Shown here: in pieces, positions 1 through 6,877 of the stretch
Position numbering within the stretch: position 1 is the first letter of the stretch
Layout: every line of letters starts with the position of its first letter
Source of the DNA: Campylobacteraceae bacterium
GTDB lineage: Bacteria > Campylobacterota > Campylobacteria > Campylobacterales > Sulfurospirillaceae
Assembly: GCA_027011025.1 (NCBI GenBank)
Contig: JALVAU010000050.1
Span: 1 to 12,653 of the forward strand
DNA length: 12,653 nucleotides
Direction: 5' to 3'
Position numbers and translations under genes: made by a program
The notes under the pieces: model-generated
The model's input: the letters and a program-made list of their open reading frames with translations, nothing else
Database searches by the model: none
What the model was told of the DNA's origin: nothing

Positions 1-133
1 GGGTGTTCATCAATTAGACTTTAATTCTGAAATAGATGTCTATCTTGATACTAGATATATATTTATTTTTTCAAAAGATGGTGTTTTGGTAGAACCGGCA
101 TTTTCTTCTATAGATAACTACAAGGAGAAGTAA
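1..133 (+). CDS. glpS: Glycerol ABC transporter ATPase GlpS, C-terminal end only (partial)
   Basis: Only the last 43 codons are present (frame starts at base 2, TAA at 131-133); the rest lies left of the window. The peptide contains DVYLDTRYIFIFSKDGVLVE, the closing strands of the regulatory TOBE/MOP-like domain of MalK-type ABC ATPases. It resembles the C-terminus of the next gene, which has YISFDMDHIFIYEDGWLVEA at the same place, so the two are paralogous ATPases. In rhizobial glp operons the order is glpS-glpT-glpP-glpQ-glpU-glpV, and everything downstream matches, so this is most likely GlpS, one of two nucleotide-binding subunits of the glycerol importer at the inner face of the membrane. 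Its catalytic motifs cannot be judged here. The ribosome binding site of the next gene (AAGGAG, 122-127) lies inside its last codons, indicating co-transcription and probable translational coupling. Confidence 0.8.
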   Translation, partial: GVHQLDFNSEIDVYLDTRYIFIFSKDGVLVEPAFSSIDNYKEK

Positions 134-134
134 A

Positions 135-1223
135 ATGGCAAAGATAATATTTAAAGATTTAGCGCACTCTTATTTGCCTCATCCAAAATCATTGGCTGAT
201 TATGCTTTGCAAAAAATAAATCTTGAATTTGAGGATGGAGCTGCTTATGCTTTGCTTGGTCCCTCAGGTTGTGGAAAATCAACTCTCCTCAATATAATTT
301 CAGGGATTTTAGTACCATCAGAGGGGAAAATCTTTTTTGATGATAAAGATGTTACTTATGCTGATACAGTCAAGAGAAACATAGCACAGGTTTTTCAATT
401 TCCTGTGGTGTATGACACTATGAGCGTGAGAAAAAATCTCGCTTTTCCTCTTCGTAATCGCGGAGAAGATCCTACTTATATAAAACACAGAGTTGAAACT
501 ATAGCAAAATCAATAGGTATGGAAGATATATTAGATACCAAGGCGAGTGGTCTAAGTGCTGATGCAAAGCAGAAGATAAGCTTAGGTAGAGGTATGGTAA
601 GAGAGGATGTAAATGCAATTTTGTTAGATGAGCCACTTACTGTTATCGATCCTCATGTTAAATGGGAGCTTAGGACTCAACTCAAAGCCTTGCATGAAGA
701 GTTTTCTCATACTATGATTTTTGTGACACATGATCAAACAGAAGCTTTAACTTTTGCAGATAAAGTTGTTGTTATGAATGATGGAATTGTAGTTCAAGTA
801 GGCAGTCCAAAAGAGTTGTTTGAGAAGCCGGCACATACATTTGTAGGGTACTTTATAGGCTCTCCGGGTATGAATTTATTTGAAGCAGATGTTGTTGGTG
901 ATGTGGTAACATTAGGCGATATTAGACTAAAACTAAATAGAGCATATAGAAAACTTACAGGGCGCATAGAGCTTGGCATAAGACCGGAGTTTATAAAGCT
1001 TAGTGATAAGAGTGGTGATATGGAGATAGATATAAACCGAGTGGAGGATATAGGATATCATAAAATTGTAAGAGCTAAGCATAGGGATATGCATATAGAT
1101 ATAATTGTTCCCGAAGATATAAAAATAACGCAAGATATGAGATATATATCATTTGATATGGATCATATTTTTATATATGAAGATGGATGGCTAGTTGAAG
1201 CAAAGGAGGGAAGAAGTGAATAA
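135..1223 (+). CDS. glpT: Glycerol ABC transporter ATP-binding protein GlpT (MalK-type)
   Basis: This 362-residue ATPase would power glycerol import together with GlpS. Visible motifs are Walker A GPSGCGKST (42-50), Q-loop Gln88, Walker B ILLDEP (162-167, catalytic Glu166), switch His199 in VTHDQ, and a C-terminal TOBE domain (about 240-355). The ABC signature is odd: where LSGGQ is expected the protein reads LSADAKQK (140-147), and the D-loop is TVID rather than the usual ALD form. As I recall, ATPases of glycerol ABC operons commonly carry such an altered signature, so this is probably a subfamily trait rather than damage. The start ATG is 1 base after the glpS stop, with AAGGAG 7 bases upstream. 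The 3' end overlaps glpP. This GlpT is an ABC ATPase and is unrelated to the E. coli glycerol-3-phosphate antiporter of the same name. The substrate is inferred from operon context. Confidence 0.9.
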   Translation: MAKIIFKDLAHSYLPHPKSLADYALQKINLEFEDGAAYALLGPSGCGKSTLLNIISGILVPSEGKIFFDDKDVTYADTVKRNIAQVFQFPVVYDTMSVRKNLAFPLRNRGEDPTYIKHRVETIAKSIGMEDILDTKASGLSADAKQKISLGRGMVREDVNAILLDEPLTVIDPHVKWELRTQLKALHEEFSHTMIFVTHDQTEALTFADKVVVMNDGIVVQVGSPKELFEKPAHTFVGYFIGSPGMNLFEADVVGDVVTLGDIRLKLNRAYRKLTGRIELGIRPEFIKLSDKSGDMEIDINRVEDIGYHKIVRAKHRDMHIDIIVPEDIKITQDMRYISFDMDHIFIYEDGWLVEAKEGRSE

Positions 1224-2088
1224 AACTGTAAATCAAAAGGCATGGTTTTTAGTGCTACCGGTTTTTCTACTGGTTGCTTTTTCTGCTGTTATACCATTGA
1301 TGACAGTGATAAACTACTCTGTTCAAGATACTTTTGGAAATAATGTATTTTCATGGGTAGGACTTGATTGGTTTGAGGAGATTATACACTCTCAAAGGAT
1401 GCATGAGTCGCTAGGAAGGCAGGCAATGCTTACGACTATAATTTTACTCATAGAGGTTCCATTTGGGATTTTTATAGCCTTAAATATGCCAAAGAAAGGT
1501 TTTTGGGCTTCATTTTGTTTAGTAGTTATTGCTTTGCCTTTACTTATACCATGGAATGTTGTGGGTACTATTTGGCAAATATTTGGAAGAAAAGATATAG
1601 GACTTTTAGGACATACGCTAGCAAGCATGGGCATAGAATACAACTATGCGCAAGATGTGCTCTCAGCATGGATTACTATTGTAGTCATGGATGTATGGCA
1701 TTGGACTTCACTCATAGTTTTGCTTTGTTATGCAGGGCTTCAATCTATACCCGATGCATATTACCAAGCCGCTAAAATCGATCAGGCTTCTAGATGGAGT
1801 GTTTTTAGATATATAGAATTGCCCAAAATGAGTGGTGTTTTGCTCATAGCAATATTGCTGAGGTTTATGGATAGTTTTATGATTTATTCAGAGCCCTTTG
1901 TTCTTACAGGCGGTGGTCCCGGAAATTCTACAACATTCTTATCTATAGATTTGGTAAATATGGCTTTAGGGCAGTTTGACCTAGGTCCTGCTTCGGCTTA
2001 TTCGCTGATGTATTTTCTAGTAGTTCTTCTCGTCTCTTGGGTATTTTTCACCGTTATGACGAGTATAGATAAGAAAGGAGCCGTATAA
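1216..2088 (+). CDS. glpP: Glycerol ABC transporter permease GlpP
   Basis: This is an inner-membrane permease of the binding-protein-dependent (MalF/UgpA-like) family, about 290 residues with roughly six hydrophobic segments, the first at residues 9-28 after a short basic N-terminus. The cytoplasmic EAA coupling loop, which docks onto the ATPases, reads QAAKIDQASRWSVFRYIELP (184-203). I chose the GTG at 1216 because a strong site AAAGGAGGG (1202-1210) lies 5 bases upstream and the protein then begins MNKTVNQKAW just before the first membrane segment. A TTG at 1195 would add seven charged residues and has no good ribosome binding site. The gene overlaps the last 8 bases of glpT and its stop overlaps the glpQ start by one base (TAATG), so the subunits are probably translated together. 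It would pair with GlpQ to form the glycerol channel. Confidence 0.88.
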   Translation: MNKTVNQKAWFLVLPVFLLVAFSAVIPLMTVINYSVQDTFGNNVFSWVGLDWFEEIIHSQRMHESLGRQAMLTTIILLIEVPFGIFIALNMPKKGFWASFCLVVIALPLLIPWNVVGTIWQIFGRKDIGLLGHTLASMGIEYNYAQDVLSAWITIVVMDVWHWTSLIVLLCYAGLQSIPDAYYQAAKIDQASRWSVFRYIELPKMSGVLLIAILLRFMDSFMIYSEPFVLTGGGPGNSTTFLSIDLVNMALGQFDLGPASAYSLMYFLVVLLVSWVFFTVMTSIDKKGAV

Positions 2089-2897
2089 TGAACAAAAAAT
2101 CATATAAATCACCCATTGTTATGTTTATCTACATAGTGTTTTTGATGTTGCCTATATATTGGCTTTTGAATATGAGTTTTAAAACAAATGTCGAAATCTT
2201 GGGGACATTTTCTATGTTTCCAAATAAATTTACACTTCATAATTATGTTACTATATTTACAGATCCAGGTTGGTATATGGGGTATATAAACTCTATGTCT
2301 TATGTTGTGATAAATGTGATAATCTCCCTTGCAGTTGCACTTCCTGCAGCTTATGCCTTTAGTCGTTATACTTTCATGGGGGATAAACATCTATTTTTTT
2401 GGCTCTTGACAAACAGGATGGCACCACCTGCTGTTTTTGCTTTGCCTTTTTTTCAACTATACTCAAGTATAGGGCTTTTTGACACATATTGGGCAGTTGC
2501 TCTTGCTCATACACTCTTCAATGTTCCTTTATCTGTTTGGATACTTGAGGGATTTATGAGAGGTGTTCCAAAAGAGATAGATGAAACTGCCTATATAGAT
2601 GGATACAGTTTCTTTAAGTTTTTTAGAAAAATTTTTATGCCATTGATCGCTTCTGGCATCGGGGTAACTGCATTTTTTTGTTTTATGTTTTCTTGGGTGG
2701 AATTACTTTTAAGCAGAACTCTAACTTCAGTAAATGCAAAATCAATCGGCGCTACGATGACAAGAACGGTCTCTGCCACAGGAATAGATTGGGGAGTTTT
2801 GGCAGCAGCGGGAATCTTAACGATAGTACCGGGAATTTTAGTTATCTATTTTGTGAGAAATCACATTGCCAAGGGCTTTGCCTTGGGTAGAGTTTAA
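2088..2897 (+). CDS. glpQ: Glycerol ABC transporter permease GlpQ
   Basis: This is the second permease subunit (269 residues, MalG/UgpE-like), predicted to pair with GlpP in the inner membrane. It has an N-terminal hydrophobic segment at about 9-28 and further segments near 70-92, 104-128, 135-155, 190-208 and 235-256. The EAA loop is DETAYIDGYSFFKFFRKIFM followed by Pro185 (165-185), matching the EAA---G---------I-LP pattern. The C-terminus ends FALGRV, typical of MalG-type permeases. The start ATG overlaps the glpP stop by one base and AAAGGAG lies at 2074-2080. This GlpQ is a permease and should not be confused with the glycerophosphodiester phosphodiesterase GlpQ of E. coli. The glycerol assignment comes from the glpU, glpV and glpK neighbours rather than from the permease sequence itself. 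Confidence 0.88.
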   Translation: MNKKSYKSPIVMFIYIVFLMLPIYWLLNMSFKTNVEILGTFSMFPNKFTLHNYVTIFTDPGWYMGYINSMSYVVINVIISLAVALPAAYAFSRYTFMGDKHLFFWLLTNRMAPPAVFALPFFQLYSSIGLFDTYWAVALAHTLFNVPLSVWILEGFMRGVPKEIDETAYIDGYSFFKFFRKIFMPLIASGIGVTAFFCFMFSWVELLLSRTLTSVNAKSIGATMTRTVSATGIDWGVLAAAGILTIVPGILVIYFVRNHIAKGFALGRV

Positions 2898-2909
2898 AGG
2901 AGCTGTGTT

Positions 2910-3188
2910 ATGGATTTATCTTGGATGGCTTGGACAAAAGAGACAGCAACATTTTTTATATTAATCTTTATTACACTAGTTATTATGACAATTTGGGCGG
3001 TTAAAAAGCCAGAGATGCCAAGAGTTGGTATCTTGAGAATTGAAACAACGAGAGGGGATCGACTTTTTCTCAGCCTTTTGGGTTCAGCATTTATCTGTAT
3101 CGCATGGTTGGGATTTTTTGGAGCCCCAATTTATGGTGGATTGGTAGTCTGTTTTTTTTATGCTCTAGCAGTATTTCGCTGGGTATAA
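2910..3188 (+). CDS. glpU: DUF2160 small membrane protein of the glycerol ABC transporter operon (GlpU)
   Basis: This 92-residue integral membrane protein has about three hydrophobic segments (about 13-31, 52-70 and 73-89). Between the first and second is a polar stretch with the family motif IETTRGDRLF (44-53), and the C-terminus ends LAVFRWV. N-terminus, TTRGDRLF core and Arg-Trp end match my memory of DUF2160, a family that accompanies glycerol ABC transporters and is called GlpU in rhizobia. Its biochemical role is not established; possibilities are an accessory subunit or assembly factor of the GlpPQ channel. It sits between glpQ (12-base gap, AAAGGAG at 2896-2902 overlapping the glpQ stop) and glpV, exactly where glpU is expected, so expression with the transporter is very likely. 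Confidence 0.85.
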   Translation: MDLSWMAWTKETATFFILIFITLVIMTIWAVKKPEMPRVGILRIETTRGDRLFLSLLGSAFICIAWLGFFGAPIYGGLVVCFFYALAVFRWV

Positions 3189-3236
3189 GATTTAATTCGA
3201 TTTTGTATTATTGGACACAACAAAAGGAGGTCTATG

Positions 3237-4943
3237 ATGAATTTCAAAGCCAAAACAGGCATGCTTGCTATTGCAATGCTGGTGGGAATGAGTTCCGCAG
3301 CTTTTGGAGCAACGGATATGATTGGGAAGTGGATTGGAGAGTTCCAGCCATCTTCTTTAACTAAGGCTCAGCAGAGAAAAGAACTAGAGTGGTTCCAAAA
3401 TGCTGCAAAGCCTTATAAAGGTATGACTATAAGGGTTGTTTCTGAAACTCTTACAACACATATCTATGAGAGTAAAGTGCTCACAAAAGCATTTTACGAC
3501 ATTACGGGAATCAAAGTCATACATGACTATATAGGCGAGGGAGATGTTATAGAAAAACTTCAAACTCAGATGCAAACAGGAAGAAATATATATGATGCAT
3601 ATGTAAATGATTCTGACCTTATAGGTACACACTGGAGATATAAAGAGGTAAGAAATCTCACTGACTGGATGAAAGGTGATGGTAAAAAAGTCACAAATCC
3701 AAATCTTGATATCAAGGACTTTGTTGGTATTTCATTTACCACAGGACCTGATGGTAAGGTGTATCAGTTACCTGATCAACAGTTTGCAAATCTGTACTGG
3801 TTTAGGTACGATTGGTTTAACGATCCAAAAATCAAGGCAGAATTTAAAAAAGAGTATGGTTATGATTTAGGTGTTCCTGTTAATTGGTCAGCATATGAAG
3901 ATATCGCTAAATTTTTTACCGGAAAAGTTATAGATGGTAAAAAAGTATATGGAAATATGGATTATGGAAAAAAAGATCCATCTCTAGGTTGGAGATTTAC
4001 AGATGCATGGATGTCTATGGCTGGTATGGGAGATCCGGGTGAACCAAATGGTTTACCGGTTGATGAGTGGGGAATTAGAGTAAATAAAAAATTTCAACCA
4101 GTTGGTTCATGTATGGCAAGAGGCGGTGCTACAAACTCTCCGGCAGCTGTATATGCAGTCAAAAAGTATATAGAGTGGTTGAAAAAATACTCTCCACCAA
4201 GTGCTGCCGGTATGGTTTTTTCAGAAGCTGGACCAGTTCCTGCTCAAGGACAAATCGCACAGCAAATGTTCTGGTACACAGCTTTTACAGCTGATATGGT
4301 CAAGAAAGGACTACCTGTTGTAAATGCTGATGGAACTCCAAAGTGGAGAATGGCTCCATCACCTCATGGTGCTTATTGGAAAAAAGGTATGAAAGTTGGA
4401 TATCAAGATTGTGGTTCTTGGACTATATTAAAATCTACTCCTGTCAAAAGAGCACAAGCAGCTTGGCTTTATGCTCAATTTGTAACTTCAAAAACAGTGG
4501 ATGTCAAGAAATCTCAAGTAGGATTGACTTTCATAAGAAAATCAACAATCTTTGATAAATCTTTTACAAAAAGAGCTCCAAAATTGGGTGGTTTGATAGA
4601 GTTTTATCGCTCTCCTGCAAGAGTTGCATGGACTCCAACAGGTGTAAATGTTCCTGATTATCCAAAACTAGCTCCACTATGGTGGCAAAATATAGGAGAT
4701 GCATCAAGTGGTGCTAAAACTCCACAACAAGCTTTGGACTCATTGTGTAAAGCTCAAGAAAAAGTTATGAAGAGGATAGAGCGTTCAGGTGTTCAAGGTG
4801 ATATCGGTCCAAGAATTGGCAAAGCAAAAGGTGCAGCATACTGGTTGGCACAACCAGGTGCTCCTAAGCCAAAACTTGCCAATGAAAAACCAAAACCAGT
4901 AACAATTCCTTATGACGAATTGATAAAGTCTTGGTCTAAATAG
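3237..4943 (+). CDS. glpV: Glycerol ABC transporter periplasmic substrate-binding protein GlpV
   Basis: This is the solute receptor that would bind glycerol in the periplasm and deliver it to GlpPQ. The precursor is 568 residues, much larger than the roughly 350-450 usual for solute-binding proteins but normal for the GlpV type. Residues 1-24 form a classic signal peptide (basic start, hydrophobic core, SSAAFG then ATDM). Family-like segments follow: KGMTIRVVSETLTTHIYESK (about 60-80), ITGIKVIHDYIGEGDVIEKL (about 90-110), then QTQMQTGRNIYDAYVNDSDL. The last 30 residues form a Lys/Pro-rich tail ending DELIKSWSK. There are two adjacent ATGs (3234 and 3237). I prefer the second because AAAAGGAGG (3222-3230) is then 6 rather than 3 bases away; the difference is one residue. 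That site is the strongest in the operon, and a long hairpin follows the gene, fitting high expression. Confidence 0.9.
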   Translation: MNFKAKTGMLAIAMLVGMSSAAFGATDMIGKWIGEFQPSSLTKAQQRKELEWFQNAAKPYKGMTIRVVSETLTTHIYESKVLTKAFYDITGIKVIHDYIGEGDVIEKLQTQMQTGRNIYDAYVNDSDLIGTHWRYKEVRNLTDWMKGDGKKVTNPNLDIKDFVGISFTTGPDGKVYQLPDQQFANLYWFRYDWFNDPKIKAEFKKEYGYDLGVPVNWSAYEDIAKFFTGKVIDGKKVYGNMDYGKKDPSLGWRFTDAWMSMAGMGDPGEPNGLPVDEWGIRVNKKFQPVGSCMARGGATNSPAAVYAVKKYIEWLKKYSPPSAAGMVFSEAGPVPAQGQIAQQMFWYTAFTADMVKKGLPVVNADGTPKWRMAPSPHGAYWKKGMKVGYQDCGSWTILKSTPVKRAQAAWLYAQFVTSKTVDVKKSQVGLTFIRKSTIFDKSFTKRAPKLGGLIEFYRSPARVAWTPTGVNVPDYPKLAPLWWQNIGDASSGAKTPQQALDSLCKAQEKVMKRIERSGVQGDIGPRIGKAKGAAYWLAQPGAPKPKLANEKPKPVTIPYDELIKSWSK

Positions 4944-4956
4944 ACCATAATTTAAA

Positions 4957-4989
4957 GCATATGAGAATGAAAATTTCATTCTCATATGC
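4957..4989 (+). promoter_or_regulatory. Perfect stem-loop between glpV and glpK, no U-tract
   Basis: The arms GCATATGAGAATGAAA (4957-4972) and TTTCATTCTCATATGC (4974-4989) are perfectly complementary around a single central A. The hairpin begins 13 bases after the glpV stop and ends 8 bases before the weak AGGG ribosome binding site of glpK. It is followed by a run of A, not T, so it is not a normal intrinsic terminator on the + strand. The likely role is to block 3' exonucleases and stabilise the glpV message, or to reduce read-through or translation of glpK. An equivalent hairpin follows the second binding-protein gene. Confidence 0.7.
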
Positions 4990-5009
4990 AAAAAAATAGG
5001 GTGCAAAAG

Positions 5010-6515
5010 ATGAGATATATTTTAGCAATAGATCAGGGCACCACTTCAAGTCGTGCTATATTATTTGATAAAAACATAGAAGTTAGTGCAGTATCACAAA
5101 AAGAGTTTCCACAATACTTTCCATATTCAGGTTGGGTTGAACATAATCCTGATGATATATATGATACGGTAATCTCTACATGTAGAGATGTGATTAAAAA
5201 ATCTAAAGTTAATCCTGAAGATATCGTATCAATTGGGATAACCAATCAAAGAGAGACAACAATTGTCTGGGATAGATTGACAGGAGAGTCGGTTTACAAT
5301 GCTATAGTTTGGCAAGATAGAAGAACAGCCAAAGAGTGTGATGCTTTTAAAAAACAAGGATATGAAAACTTAATCAGAGAAAAAACAGGACTCCTTCTTG
5401 ATCCGTATTTTTCAGGCATGAAACTGAGATGGATACTGAACAATGTAAAAGGAGCTAGAGAAAAAGCCGATAATGGACAACTGCTTTTTGGAACGGTAGA
5501 TTCATATTTGATTTGGAAATTAACGGGTGGTATGAAGCATTTTACTGATGCAACCAATGCAGCTAGAACGATGCTCTATAATATCAAAACTGGAAAATGG
5601 GATGAAGAAATTTGTTCTTTGTTAAATATTCCGATGACAATGTTGCCAGAAGTAAAAAATTGTGCTGATGACTTTGGTCACACAAAGGAAGATATACTTG
5701 GGCAAGAGTTACCGATTTGTGGTGTAGCAGGAGATCAACAGGCTGCGACAATAGGACAGGCTTGTTTTGAACCCGGTATGATAAAATCCACATATGGAAC
5801 AGGTTGTTTCGCACTTTTAAACATCGGCTCAAATATGGTTTTATCAAATAATAAATTACTCACAACAATCGCTTATAAGCTAAATGGAGAAATAACATAT
5901 GCACTAGAGGGTTCGATTTTTGTGGCCGGTGCTGTGGTGCAATGGCTCAGAGATGGACTCGGCATCATTGAGAGGGCAAGTCAAACGCAAGATTTGGCTA
6001 TCCATGCAGATAAGGAACAACAACTATATATAGTACCGGCATTTACAGGTATGGGAGCACCTTATTGGGATGCAAAATGCAGAGGAGCAATTTTTGGGCT
6101 AACTAGAAATTCTGGACCAAAAGAGTTTTCAAAAGCTGCTTTGCAAAGCGTGGGTTTTCAGACAAAAGATTTATTAGAAGCCATGTATGCTGATTTATCA
6201 ACCAATAGCGATTTGGCGGAAAAACAGGCTATATTGAGAGTTGATGGTGGAATGTCAGCATCTGATTGGACTATACAGTTTTTATCTGACATACTGGATG
6301 CCAAAGTAGATAGACCAAAGATTTTGGAAACAACAGCTCTTGGGGCAGCTTGGTTGGCAGGAATGCATAAGAATTTTTATCCATCAAAAGAAAATTTTGC
6401 AAAAAACTGGATACTTGAAAAAAGATTTGAGCCAAATATGAACAGTGTCACAAGAGAAAAATTATATGATGGCTGGAAGGATGCAGTAAGCAGAACTCTT
6501 TCAAAAAGGGTATAA
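5010..6515 (+). CDS. glpK: Glycerol kinase GlpK
   Basis: Glycerol kinase (FGGY family) phosphorylates imported glycerol with ATP to sn-glycerol 3-phosphate in the cytoplasm. The 501-residue product matches the usual length. Visible features are phosphate-loop DQGTTSSR (8-15), glycerol contacts in ITNQRETT (Arg81, Glu82) and DPYFSG (Tyr133), catalytic-base motif GVAGDQQAA with Asp242, STYGTGCF (260-267), and the C-terminal FGGY segment GAIFGLTR onward (359-379). By eye alignment, the E. coli fructose-1,6-bisphosphate contact Arg236 is replaced by Glu233 in a shortened loop, and the IIA-Glc docking segment is not conserved, so those controls are probably absent. I chose ATG 5010 ([10 protein letters not shown]) with AGGG 8 bases upstream. 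An earlier in-frame ATG at 4986 lies inside the hairpin and would add an unconserved leader. The kinase next to the ABC genes is the main argument that glycerol itself is imported. Confidence 0.96.
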   Translation: MRYILAIDQGTTSSRAILFDKNIEVSAVSQKEFPQYFPYSGWVEHNPDDIYDTVISTCRDVIKKSKVNPEDIVSIGITNQRETTIVWDRLTGESVYNAIVWQDRRTAKECDAFKKQGYENLIREKTGLLLDPYFSGMKLRWILNNVKGAREKADNGQLLFGTVDSYLIWKLTGGMKHFTDATNAARTMLYNIKTGKWDEEICSLLNIPMTMLPEVKNCADDFGHTKEDILGQELPICGVAGDQQAATIGQACFEPGMIKSTYGTGCFALLNIGSNMVLSNNKLLTTIAYKLNGEITYALEGSIFVAGAVVQWLRDGLGIIERASQTQDLAIHADKEQQLYIVPAFTGMGAPYWDAKCRGAIFGLTRNSGPKEFSKAALQSVGFQTKDLLEAMYADLSTNSDLAEKQAILRVDGGMSASDWTIQFLSDILDAKVDRPKILETTALGAAWLAGMHKNFYPSKENFAKNWILEKRFEPNMNSVTREKLYDGWKDAVSRTLSKRV

Positions 6516-6758
6516 ATGATAAGTTTCTTTAAGTTTGATTTTTTAATAACTCCTTATGTGATAGGTTTTATATACTTTTTTGGGGCAATTATAATACCAT
6601 TTGTGGTACTATTCTTCGCTAAAAAATACAATATTAAATTAGACAGCCCAAAACTAAAATTTTATATGCTAATAGCATTTTTAATGTGTGAGTTATGCTG
6701 GAGAATTTTTTGTGAATTTTTTATGGTCTATTTCAAACTGCTAGATGTAGTAAAGTAA
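6516..6758 (+). CDS. Small DUF4282-like membrane protein of unknown function
   Basis: This is an 80-residue, strongly hydrophobic protein with two likely membrane helices (about 11-36 and 48-66) joined by a short basic/polar loop AKKYNIKLDSPK. The start FFKFDFLITPYV and the end RIFCEFFMVYFKLLDVV resemble DUF4282, in which a Phe/Lys-rich start leads into an ITP motif and the second helix ends in a pattern like RIxCExxIVxFK. The function of that family is unknown to me. The ATG directly follows the glpK stop with no spacer and has AAGGG at 6506-6510 inside glpK, so it is probably co-translated with the kinase. The context hints at a membrane role linked to glycerol use, but that is association only. 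The hydrophobic pattern and the ribosome binding site support a real gene. Confidence 0.7.
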   Translation: MISFFKFDFLITPYVIGFIYFFGAIIIPFVVLFFAKKYNIKLDSPKLKFYMLIAFLMCELCWRIFCEFFMVYFKLLDVVK

Positions 6759-6877
6759 TAGCCAAGTAGCCTTCTCGTTAAAGGTGTGGCATTAGTAACA
6801 AGGAATCTGCCCATAAATTTTTCTTTAAAAGGGCACAAAATTGTAAAATATCATTTATGGGCAAAGGGGACAGTCAA
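6759..6877 (+). promoter_or_regulatory. Gap before the thioesterase: 11-bp inverted repeat, candidate promoter, possible element scar
   Basis: No gene is seen here. The first 54 bases (6759-6812) are 25/54 G+C, richer than the surroundings. TGCCCATAAAT (6808-6818) and ATTTATGGGCA (6853-6863) form a perfect 11-bp inverted repeat. The same TGCCC can instead pair with GGGCA at 6831-6835. The right arm abuts the ribosome binding site AAAGGGGA (6863-6870) of the downstream gene. TAAAAT (6844-6849) preceded by a T-rich tract is a possible -10 element. A new transcription unit could begin here, or the hairpin could act on translation within the operon. Confidence 0.4.

Noticed and set aside
1195-1215. 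TTG start for GlpP at 1195
   Set aside because: GTG 1216 has a near-perfect ribosome binding site at the proper distance, and the TTG version would place that site inside the gene.
2109-2390. Minus-strand open frames, including one of 93 codons here and others within glpK and glpD
   Set aside because: They lie wholly within well-supported genes on the + strand, lack ribosome binding sites and show no recognisable protein features.
4957-4989. Rho-independent terminator after glpV
   Set aside because: The stem is perfect but is followed by A residues, not T; on the other strand only a short TTT follows. A classical intrinsic terminator is not supported.
4986-5009. N-terminal extension of glycerol kinase starting at ATG 4986
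   Set aside because: That ATG is inside the hairpin arm, lacks a ribosome binding site and adds residues not found in glycerol kinases. ATG 5010 begins right before the conserved DQGTT motif.
6857-6877. Thioesterase start at ATG 6857
   Set aside because: There is no ribosome binding site upstream and the seven extra residues are unlike the family. The strong site at 6863-6870 points to ATG 6878.
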